A DNA stretch of 50,511 bases from Micromonospora coerulea (GTDB lineage: Bacteria; Actinomycetota; Actinomycetes; Mycobacteriales; Micromonosporaceae), in the NCBI RefSeq assembly GCF_016598485.1, contig NZ_JAEMUW010000033.1, forward strand, positions 1 through 50,511, read 5' to 3'. Positions within the stretch are counted from its first letter, which is position 1. Each line of letters starts with the position of its first letter. Below are positions 27,401 through 33,720 of the stretch, piece by piece. The notes under the pieces are model-generated. The model did not search any database. It was not told the origin of the DNA and saw nothing but the letters and a program-made list of their open reading frames with translations. The translations under genes and the position numbers were made by a program.

Positions 27401-27853
27401 TCCGACTACCTGGCTCTGCTGGAGACGATGACGGCCGACCCGACCGCTCCCGCCGTCCGGTTCGTCGTCCCGGCCGCCGCCTCCCCCGGCGACGGCACCA
27501 GCCCGGCGACGGCCGGCGAGCCCGTGGCCGAGGAGCCGGGCGGGGCGGTCGAGGAACTGCTCGCGCACCTCTGGTCGCAGGTGCTGGGCGTGCCTGCGGA
27601 CGACATCCACCCGCACGACAATTTCTTCGAGATCGGCGGCCACTCGCTGCTGGCGATGCAGTTGCTCAACCACATCAACACCGCGTTCGGGTCCGAACTG
27701 GACCTGCGCACGCTGTACTGGGGGGCGACGATGTCGGAGCTGGCCGAGGCGCTGCGCGCGGCCGGCGAACCCGGTTATCTCGAGGACCGTGCCCGCGTGG
27801 TCCTGCAGATCGAGCGGATGACCGACGCGGAGGTCGCCGCCGAGCTCGGCTGA
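24407..27853 (+). CDS. NRPS A-T-C-T, probable initiation protein with an A-less second carrier
   Basis: A 1,148-residue protein beginning directly with an A domain (about 5-500): YTSGSTGRPKG near 144, GFDAAGWEFW, NLYGPTETC, GKIDRAALP. T1 Ser539 is in FFDLGGDSL. C domain about 580-1010 with HHIVFDG at 725. T2 Ser1080 is in FFEIGGHSL. It ends in a short helix, IERMTDAEVAAEL, like C-terminal docking tails. The hand-derived A code is DAWGLGLINK, which shares 7 of 10 positions with the Gln-type DAWQFGLIDK but is not a confident match. Having no N-terminal C domain, it probably starts the chain. The second T has no A domain in cis, so its residue must be loaded or handed over in trans, for example from the A-T didomain at 5371. 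It is the last gene of the operon. Confidence 0.94.
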   Translation: MSDAHPELALHALVEQQVRRTPEAVALICADERMTYRELDARATRLARWLRRRGVRPDVLVGLSLERSPELVVALLAVLKAGGAYLPMDPAYPAERVSFMVADAGARLVLTRAMVAEALTGPDDAIDDDSAAPAGSDDLAYVIYTSGSTGRPKGVMIEHRAIVNHVRWITGTIWQRRPQTFLQITSAGFDAAGWEFWAPLTTGGTLVVAPAELRVDARSIERVVTGHAVTVIGFTPSVLRELLNDGFTAPTVRWVLCGGEALTGELISRCRAQLPATAVYNLYGPTETCINSTALAVGGELPDGPVPIGREIANTRLVVVAETGRPAAPGEPGELLVGGAGVARGYRNRPSLTAERFVPDTYGGPPGARLYRTGDLVLERPDGNLEFLGRADHQIKIRGFRIEPGEIEAALARQEGVRGCVVTVREDHPGDRRLVGYLAGDRNRISVDAVREQLKRILPAHMVPAAMVVLDALPVTPNGKIDRAALPAPDQLREQLGTAFAAPRTALEQAFAEAWAEVLRLPAEQVGVHDNFFDLGGDSLLATRVQAIARATVCPDLDLATLFTHPTVAELAAWVERRPGAPGTTGIPRATRDGIIPLSSAQEGLWYFEQLRPGTAVYHVPIVFRLIGEVDEAALKAALDQVVTRHEVLRTTFAAVNGRAGQVVADRVEVPFEIRRAAPGGGFANALALAREAAAVPFDLTTGPLIRAQLIRLHPSDAVLAVVAHHIVFDGWSIGVFLRELTRSYAGDPLEQLPIQYADYAVWQRDRLASGDLDPQLAYWRQRLSGRTELLTLPAARPRPPVRSLRGARERVEVPASLTAAVHTLARAEGVTVYMVLLAAFKALLARHSGMTDIVVGTPVAGRSWAQTAPLIGDFVNTVVLRTDLSGEPSVRDLLGRVRETAVAAYAHQELPLERLVEELQPRRDLGHTPLFQVMFVLQNAPTTAVELPGLVVKPHRPDDGAARFDLTLDLQVVGDTIRGMIEYSTDLFGPEAVRELASDYLALLETMTADPTAPAVRFVVPAAASPGDGTSPATAGEPVAEEPGGAVEELLAHLWSQVLGVPADDIHPHDNFFEIGGHSLLAMQLLNHINTAFGSELDLRTLYWGATMSELAEALRAAGEPGYLEDRARVVLQIERMTDAEVAAELG

Positions 27854-27870
27854 CGGCGACCTCCGGGACG

Positions 27871-27908
27871 GGCCGGCGCCGGATTACCTGACGAGTTCGG
27901 CGCCGGCC
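27871..27908. terminator. Bidirectional hairpin between NRPS operon and tyrS
   Basis: GGCCGGCGCC (27871-27880) and GGCGCCGGCC (27899-27908) form a perfect 10-bp inverted repeat around an 18-nt loop. It starts 17 bases after the NRPS stop and includes the converging tyrS stop codon. It is well placed to end both transcripts, though no T-run is present. Confidence 0.55.
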
Positions 27909-29152
27909 ACCTTCTGCTTGCCCCGGCGCAGGACAAGGAACCGGCCGTGCAGCAACTGGTCGGCCGGCACCGGGGCGTCGGCGTCGGTGACCGGCGTGTT
28001 GTTGATGTACGCCCCGCCGTCGGCGACCGCCCGGCGCGCCTCCCCCAAGCCGGCGACCAAGCCGGACTTCTCGAACAGCACCGCCGCGGAGGGCAGTTCG
28101 GTCACCGCCACCAGTCCCGCCTCGGCCAGCGCGGACCGCAGCATCCCCGGCTCCAGTTCGCCCAGCGCGCCCTGCCCGAACAGCGCCTTGGACGCGGCGA
28201 CGACCTGCGCGCACTCCTTGTCACCGTGCAGCAGCGTGGTCAGCTCCTCGGCCAGCGCGCGCTAACCGGCGCGCAGAAACGGCCGTTCCGCGGTTTCCTG
28301 CGCCAGGTGCTCGATCTCCTCAGGCGACCGGAAGCTGAACACCTTCAGGTAGCGGACGATGTCGACGTCGGCCGTGTTGAACCAGAACTGGTAGAACGCG
28401 TACGGGCTGGTCATCTCCGGGTCCAGCCAGACGGCCATGCCCCCGGCGCTCTTGCCGAACTTGGTGCCGTCTGCGCGAGTGATCAACGGAGTGGTGAAGG
28501 CGTATAGGCCGCGCACGCCCTTTCGCCGGGCGAAATCGACACCGGCAACGATGTTGCCCCACTGGTCCGAACCGCCGTGCTGAAGCGTGCAGCCGTACCG
28601 CTGGTTCAACTGGAAGAAGTCGTGTGCCTGCAGGAGCTGGTACGCGAACTCGGTAAAGCTGATGCCCCCCTCCAGACGCGCCTTCACCACCTCGCGGTTC
28701 AGCATCTGGTTGACCGGGAAGTGCTTGCCGGTATCCCGCAGGAAATCGATCGCGGACGTCGGCGCCGTCCAATCCAGGTTGTTGACCATCCGCGCCGCGT
28801 TCGCGCCGTCGAACGCGAAGAACGGCTCGACCTGCCCACGGATCCGGTCCACCCAGCCGGCGACCGTATCGGCGGACTTCAGGATCCGCTCGCCCTCCTC
28901 CTTCGGGTCACCGATCAGCCCGGTCGCCCCGCCCACCAGCAGCAGCGGACGGTGCCCGGCGAGCTGGAGCCGGCGCGCGGTGAAGACCTGCACCAGGTTA
29001 CCCACCTGAAGGCTGGGCGCGGTGGGATCGAACCCTACGTAATAGGTAACCGGCCCTTCGGCGAGATGATCCCTCAGCAAGTCCGGTCCGGTGGAATCCT
29101 GCAGCAGACCGCGCCACCGCAGATCCTCGAGCACATCCATCATGAGACCCAT
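27884..29152 (-). pseudogene. tyrS: Tyrosyl-tRNA synthetase paralogue interrupted by an in-frame TAG
   Basis: The full frame has 422 codons, the normal TyrRS length. It shows FDPTAPSLQVGNL, LVGGATGLIGDP, GGSDQWGNI and the KMSKS-loop equivalent KFGKS. The S4-like C-terminus (AYINNTPVTDADAP, FLVLRRGKQK) lies beyond a TAG at 28262-28264. The frame is unchanged across that codon: RPFLRAG, stop, RALAEELTT; homologues usually have Gln there, so a CAG-to-TAG change fits. The HIGH motif, HVGN in relatives, reads QVGN. Translation to the TAG gives about 296 residues, roughly the catalytic domain without the tRNA-binding tail. It may be a decayed resistance copy, a truncated tyrosine-activating enzyme, or a sequencing error. 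It lies inside the island, converging on the NRPS operon. The start may be 29152 or the ATG at 29143. Confidence 0.8.
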
Positions 29153-29220
29153 TGTTCCGTACCTGCGGCGGAAGCTCAGCTACGCCGACGGCAGCTCTGG
29201 GACGCCATCGCCAAGGCCCT

Positions 29221-29400
29221 CAAGTGGACGCCCTCGACGGCCTCGACCACCACCATGTATTCCACGCGGTGCGCGCCGATCTGCTCCACCGCCTCGGGCA
29301 TGGCGAAGATGCCGCGGCCGCCTACGAGCGCGCCGCCGCGCTCACCGGCACCGCCGCCGAACGCCGCTTCCTCCACTCCCCCGCCGCCCTCTTAGCTTGA
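29221..29400 (+). pseudogene. ECF-type sigma factor C-terminal remnant
   Basis: About 59 codons reading VDALDGLDHHHVFHAVRADL, LHRLGHGEDAAAAYERAAAL and AAERRFL to a TGA at 29398. This is the helical tail of the SigJ/DUF6596-like group of ECF sigma factors (typically AL-GLDHYHLFHATRADLLRRLG-AAAYERAL-ERRFL). Sigma regions 2 and 4 are absent, and the upstream sequence is the start of tyrS on the other strand. It is a passenger fragment. Confidence 0.6.
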
Positions 29401-29807
29401 GCCACACCGCAGTTGACTCTGCAGATCCGGTCGTTACGCAACTCTGCAGCCGCCTACCAGTCGGGCATCGAAGTGAGTAGTCGCAGCCTCAGCCCGTCAG
29501 CTCGCCTCGGGACATCCGCACATCGGCACGTCCGCGCGTCGCCACCCGTGAGCAGCCGGCCGCGCTCCGTGACGCCCAGTCCGCGGCTGCCTGTTGACTG
29601 GTGGTACGACCGTAGCCCGGCCAGGCTCGGTCGAGGTGACCGGTGGGGTCGCTCTTATCGCGGCTGCCCACCGCTGTTTGGTGTGGCTCTCATCTGGCGT
29701 GCGTCCCGCCGGTCACCGCGGCGGAGAGAGGCTCAAGAGGGGACTGCCCGGCTCAAGGTGGCGCTGCCCTCCGGTCGACGAACACCGTCGGATCGAGGGA
29801 GGACACG
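29401..29807. other. Gene-free stretch, probably IS110 left flank
   Basis: About 400 bases with no credible gene; several frames are open but show no motif. The last ~200 bases lead into a transposase start with a GAGGGAGGA ribosome-binding-like sequence at 29795-29803, so they may be the non-coding left end of an IS110-family element. No terminal inverted repeats were identified, and IS110 elements often lack them. Confidence 0.4.
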
Positions 29808-29846
29808 ATGGCCCAGGTCATCATCGGCGTGGACCCGCACCACACC
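29808..29846 (+). mobile_element. IS110-family transposase N-terminal fragment
   Basis: ATG at 29808 opens MAQVIIGVDPH, the N-terminal RuvC-like DEDD start of IS110/IS1111 transposases (VIIGVDPHK in relatives). Similarity is lost after about 12 codons and recombinase C-terminal coding begins by 29852. Only the extreme 5' end of the transposase remains, apparently joined to the recombinase by a deletion. Confidence 0.5.
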
Positions 29847-30108
29847 CCCGCAACGTGTACCTACGCGAGGACGCCCTCACCGACCCGCTCGATACCTGGC
29901 TGGCCTCCGCCTTCGCGCCCCACCGCATCGAACAGACGATCACCGCGATGGCCGACGCCCAGCCCCTGGATCATCCGCCCGCGCCCGGCACAGCAGCCCA
30001 GACAATCATCACCGAGTGCGACGCCGAGTTGGAGTGCTAACGCGCCGCCCTCGACGCTGGTGCCGACCGGCAGTGGTCACCGGCTGGATCGCGCAGACCC
30101 AGGCCGAA

Positions 30109-30365
30109 CGCGCCCGAGCGGGAGCAAATCTCCACGCGAACGCCGGCACCACCCCGCGCCGGATGAGCCGAGCAGAAATCACGACCCTGGTGACCGCGCT
30201 CGACGACATCACCGCCGCGCTCCGCGGCGCCGACCCCGCCGACAAGGCCGAGGTCTACCGGCAACTCGGACTCCGGCTCACCTGCCGACCTGAAACGCAA
30301 ACGGTGCGCGCTGCAGTCGATCTCAGCGCGCACCGTGGGGCTATGATTTGTGTCCGAGGGGGGAC
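30109..30365 (+). repeat. Right direct repeat reaching into tRNA-Leu (attR-like)
   Basis: Partner of 1370-1626, same orientation and constant offset of 28,739 bp with no indels. It covers the last part of the recombinase remnant, a perfect hairpin and the 3' terminal 15 bp of the tRNA gene. The match ends within the tRNA, so the tRNA is complete only on this side. Confidence 0.75.
30301..30336. terminator. Perfect 13-bp hairpin next to tRNA-Leu
   Basis: ACGGTGCGCGCTG (30301-30313) pairs with CAGCGCGCACCGT (30324-30336) around a 10-nt loop, 14 bp beyond the tRNA 3' end. The left repeat keeps the same structure with one mismatch. It could terminate the minus-strand tRNA transcript, the recombinase transcript, or both. 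It could alternatively be part of the attachment site. Confidence 0.55.
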
Positions 30366-30434
30366 TTGAACCCCCACGCCCTATACGGGCACTAGCACCT
30401 CAAGCTAGCGCGTCTGCCATTCCGCCACCCGGAC
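30351..30434 (-). tRNA. tRNA-Leu (anticodon GAG)
   Basis: An 84-nt class II tRNA. The acceptor stem GTCCGGG (30434-30428) pairs with CTCGGAC, followed by discriminator A at 30351. The anticodon stem CTAGC/GCTAG encloses the loop TTGAGGT, giving GAG. The variable arm GTGCCCGTATAGGGC is long, as in Leu tRNAs, and the T-arm GGGGGTTCAAGTCCCCC is intact. CCA is not encoded. It is the integration target of the island to its left, whose attachment preserves the whole tRNA. Confidence 0.95.
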
Positions 30435-30666
30435 CTGCTCGTCCAGCCTACCCTGTCGGCCGCCGTGACTTCATCACCCGTCGTCCGCCCTGGTGGGCCG
30501 CACGGGGCATTACTGTACACGGCACGGGTGGATCATGCACACCGCCGCCCACCGCCCTCGCGTACCCCAAGTTTCCGCAGCTCAGGGCGTCGCGCCAGCG
30601 GCTTCGGTCCGCCGATCCGCCGGGGCGGGTAGCGTCCGACCGCCGACTACCGGCAGCATTGCTCAC

Positions 30667-32802
30667 GTGTCCCACCCCTCCCCGCTGACCGCCGCTGCGC
30701 ACCAGGCCCAGGCTCTGCGGGCCGCCGGTGATCTGGCCAGCGCCCGCCGCCTGCTCACCGACGCGATCGCGGCGGCCCGGCCGGCGTACGGGGAGGACCA
30801 CCCGGACGTGCTGGGCAGCGCTCACCTCTAGGCCCGGCTGCACCGGGAGGCGGACGACCCGGCCGCCGCCCGCCGCGTCCTGGAGGAGGCGTACGCGGCC
30901 GGCGAGCGCCGCCGCGGGGACGCCGATCCGCTGATGCTGGCGCTCAGCTTCGACCTGGCCGGGGTGGCGGAGGAGCTGGGCAACCGGCACGAGGCCCGCC
31001 GCAATTACACCCGCGTCGCCACCGCCGGGCCCGCGGTGCTCGGTCCCGATCATCCCGCCGTACGCGCGGCCCGCAGCTACCTCGGCGGCTCGGCCGCCGC
31101 CGGTCCGCTCCGCGATCCGGCCATGCTCGCCGGGCCGACGATGCCGCTGCCCGCCGTGCACCCGTCGCGGGCACCTCAGCTCCCGCCGCCGCCGGTGACC
31201 GGCGCGCCGCGGTCGGTACCGCCCGCCCCGGCGGTACCCGGGTCGGAGTGGGCGCCGCAGGCCGGAGCGCCCCGGCCGGTGCCGGCGCCGGCCCCGCCCG
31301 TGCCGCCGCCCGCGCCCCCGGCGTCGTCGGAGTGGGCGCCGCGTCCGCCGGCCGGCGGGCCGGCGGGGTCCAGTCCGCCGCCCGCGAGCATCCTCGGGCT
31401 GCCGGCCCCGGCGCCGCCGCCAGGCCCGGCGCCCGCCCGGGCCCCGGCCGGGTCACCGGCCCGGCCCGCCGGGCCGTCCACCCCGCTGCCCCCGGCCCCG
31501 GCGGTCCCGGGGCCGGCCGTCGCACCGCCCGCATCGGGCCTGCCCGTCCCGGTACCACCCTTGCCGACCGTGCCGGCGCCGGCGGTCCCGCCGAGCGACC
31601 CCACCGCGATCCGGGCCGGCGTGGGCGGGGGCGATCAGCAGCCGCCGCCCACCCCGCCGCCGGGCTGGACCAGGCCTACGATCCAGGTGCAGCAGATCGC
31701 GCCGCTGCTGCGCGAGGAGGCGGACCGGGTCGCCGCCGCACCAACCCCGCCGCCGGCCCCGCCGGTGCCCGCCGCCCCGGTGAGCGCGCCGCCGGCCCAC
31801 CCGGTCGACGGGCCGCCGGTGTCGTACCCGCCGGTGAGCGCGCCGACGACGCCCCCGTACCCGGTGAGCGGGCCGCCGGCGGCCGCCTACCCGGTGAGCG
31901 GGCCGCCGGGGCACCCGGTGAGCGGGGCACCCGGCGGCGACCTGGGGTTGCCGTACCCCGGCGGGCCGGGTGGTGGGGCTCACCCGGTGGGTCCGCAGCC
32001 GGTGAGCGGGCCGCCGGCCGTGGCCCCGGTCAGCGCGTCGCCGGTACCGCCGTGGGGGCTGACCGCGCCGCCATGGAGCAGCGCCGCCCCACCCCAGCCG
32101 CTCGACCGACCGGCCGACCCGCCACCGGAGGCGTCGCCGGACGACGCTTACGAGCCGGACCGGCACCCGCTGCCCGGGCCGGCCCCGGCGGCAGAATCCG
32201 CCGTCCGGCAACCGCTGCCGGTCTACGACGACCTGCTGGAGTTTCCCGAGCCGCGGCCGGCCGAGCCCGCCCCGCAGGGGTACCCGGCGCAGGCGGCCTG
32301 GCCGGCGGTGCCGGCGCCGTTCCACCAGCCGCCCGCGTACCCGCAGGTGGCGGAGCCCGAGCCGCGCGGCCGCAACCGGGCGGTGATCGCCGTGGCGGGC
32401 GGCGCCGCGGTGCTGGCCGTGGCCGCCGCGGTCGGCGTGGGCGCGGTGGTGCTCGACCGGGACCCGTCGCCGCCGCCCGCGCCCGGGCCGGCCCGGGCGA
32501 AGCCGCTGGCGACCGGGGCGCCCCCGGGTCAACTGCGGTTGCGCGACGACACCACCACGATCACCATCACCTGGACCGACCCGACCGGCGGCGGGGTGCC
32601 GTTCATGGTGGCCGGCGGCCGGGCCGGCCAGAAGTTGGGCGTGATGGCCACGGTGGACCCGGGGCAGACCAGCTACACGGTCAACGGGCTGAACGGCAGG
32701 CTGGACTACTGCTTCACGGTGCTCGCGGTCTACTCCACCGACACGTTCGCCACCTCCGGCCAGGTCTGCACGGACCGGGAACGGCCGACCCCGCCGGGCT
32801 GA
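30667..32802 (+). pseudogene. TPR / Pro-rich / membrane / FnIII-like protein with in-frame TAG
   Basis: From a GTG at 30667 the frame encodes tetratricopeptide-like helices (HQAQALRAAGDLASARRLL, GEDHPDVLGSAHL), then TAG at 30829-30831. It resumes in the same frame with ARLHREADDPAAARRVLEEA and further TPR units ending in ARSYLGG. Next come about 400 residues of Pro-rich linker with repeated PVSGPP units, one transmembrane helix (VIAVAGGAAVLAVAAAVGVG), and a C-terminal fibronectin III-like beta domain (TTITITWTDPTGG to DYCFTVLAVYS). If translation restarts at the ATG at 30934, a 622-residue product lacking the first TPRs results. Topology would put the FnIII part outside the cell. The lesion may be real or a sequencing error, and function is unknown. 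Confidence 0.65.
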
Positions 32803-32835
32803 CCGGGCGCCCAACGGCAACACGCTGCTCCCGTC

Positions 32836-32925
32836 GACCGCTACTCCGCCGCGCTGCTGGAGAACGGCACCTACGGCGACGCCGCCGGGCATGGGGGCGG
32901 CAGCGGTGGGGACAGCTCCTACTGA
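32836..32925 (+). pseudogene. Possible 3' remnant of an unidentified gene
   Basis: Between the FnIII protein and the convergent SDR, one frame reads DRYSAALLENGTYGDAAG, then GHGGGSGGDSSY and TGA at 32923. Its composition is protein-like and no start precedes it. It overlaps the SDR stop. I do not recognise the family, and it could be chance. Confidence 0.25.
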
Positions 32926-33719
32926 TCCTCGGCGCGCAACCGGCGGACGAGTTTGCGCAGGCCGGCCTGCCAGCCGTCCGGGTCCTCTGCGCGCCGGCGG
33001 GCGTAGGCGGCGACCTCCGGGTGAGGCAGGATCAGGAACCGCTCCTCGGCCAGCCCGGCGATGGTCGCGTCGGCCACCTGGTCGGGGGTGAGCACCGCGC
33101 CGGAGGCGGCGATCACCCGGGCGCCGAGGTGGCCGTTGGCGAGGCCGTCGGCGAGCATCGGGGTGTCCACGCCCTGTGGGCACAGCGCGCTCACCCGGAT
33201 GCCGGCGTCCCGGTAGGTGACGGCGAGCCAGTCGGCGAAGCCGACCGCCGCATGCTTGGTCGCGGTGTACGGGGCGTCGCCGACCGCGGTGAGCAGGCCC
33301 GCCGCCGAGCAGGTGAGCAACAGGTGCCCCGAGCCGCGCTTCAGCATCGCCGGGAGCACGGCCCGGGCGGCGTAGAGGTGGGCGAGGACGTTCACCCGCC
33401 AGGACCGGTCCCAGTCGGCGTCCGGGGCCTCCATTCCCCCACCGGTGGCCACCCCGGCGTTGGCGCAGAACAGGTCGATCCGGCCGTACCGCCGCTCGGT
33501 TTCTTCCACCAGGGCGCGGACCTGCTCCTCGTCGGTGACGTCCAGGCCGACGGCGTGCGCGGTCGGGCCGATCTCCGCGGCGACGGCGTGGGCCGCGGCG
33601 GCGTCCAGGTCGGCGACGACGACGGCGGCGGCGCCCTCGGCGACGAACCGCCGGGCCAGCGCGGACCCGATCCCGCCGGCCCCGCCGGTGATCACGGCCA
33701 CCCGATCGGTGAGATTCAT
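32919..33719 (-). CDS. Short-chain dehydrogenase/reductase
   Basis: A 266-residue classical SDR. Cofactor loop TGGAGGIGSALA (TGxxxGxG); Asp after the second strand (VVADLDA), which favours NAD(H); CANAGVAT (NAG motif); catalytic Ser in LLTCSAAG; and Tyr-Lys in YTATKHAAVGF. The substrate is unknown. Its start lies 1 bp after the stop of the F420-type oxidoreductase upstream on the minus strand, so the two are an operon and may act in one redox pathway. Confidence 0.92.
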   Translation of the reverse strand: MNLTDRVAVITGGAGGIGSALARRFVAEGAAAVVVADLDAAAAHAVAAEIGPTAHAVGLDVTDEEQVRALVEETERRYGRIDLFCANAGVATGGGMEAPDADWDRSWRVNVLAHLYAARAVLPAMLKRGSGHLLLTCSAAGLLTAVGDAPYTATKHAAVGFADWLAVTYRDAGIRVSALCPQGVDTPMLADGLANGHLGARVIAASGAVLTPDQVADATIAGLAEERFLILPHPEVAAYARRRAEDPDGWQAGLRKLVRRLRAEDQ

Positions 33720-33720
33720 T

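Larger units (their letters stand above)
1612..30365. mobile_element. Putative 28.7-kb genomic island at tRNA-Leu carrying the NRPS cluster
   Basis: The segment runs from a copy of the tRNA-Leu 3' terminus (1612-1626) to the intact minus-strand tRNA-Leu (30351-30434). The element lies on the 3' side of the tRNA, the usual geometry for integration into a tRNA 3' end. A recombinase remnant lies just inside the right end. A homologous remnant lies just outside the left end, suggesting tandem accretion at the same site. Cargo: the NRPS operon, a tyrS paralogue, and remnants of an ECF sigma factor and IS110. No intact integrase, replication or transfer gene is visible, so the island appears fixed. 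The boundaries are inferred from the repeats, not from comparison with an empty site. Confidence 0.6.
29852..30369 (+). pseudogene. Recombinase C-terminal remnant (right copy), stop and frameshift
   Basis: The frame reads NVYLREDALTDPLDTWLAS, FAPHRIEQTI and ECDAELEC, then TAA at about 30038 where relatives have Tyr (TAC) in YRAALDAGAD. One missing base near 30065 moves the frame to PAVVTGWIAQTQAERA, PRRMSRAEITTLV and DPADKAEVYRQLGLRL, ending inside the tRNA-Leu gene (TGA 30367). These are the zinc-ribbon/coiled-coil tail and terminus of an actinomycete recombinase, probably large serine type. With one nonsense change, one frameshift and no catalytic domain, it is dead. Its position against tRNA-Leu marks it as the element's former integrase. 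Confidence 0.65.

Noticed and set aside
2726..27853. Assignment to a named known antibiotic cluster
   Set aside because: Module order, A-domain codes and tailoring genes do not match any pathway I can recall with confidence. A cluster database search would be needed.
29590..30370. Complete IS110 element or intact recombinase gene
   Set aside because: Only about 12 codons of transposase remain, and the recombinase part lacks its catalytic domain and contains a stop and a frameshift.
28262..30831. TAG recoding (for example pyrrolysine or a suppressor) to explain two in-frame TAGs
   Set aside because: Several neighbouring genes (MbtH, MFS, NRPS3) end normally at TAG. No pyl genes or suppressor tRNA were seen. 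Mutation or sequencing error is simpler.
31100..32400. Tandem DNA repeat or satellite in the Pro-rich region
   Set aside because: The repetition is at protein level (Pro/Ala/Val with PVSGPP units) within one reading frame, so it is a low-complexity linker.
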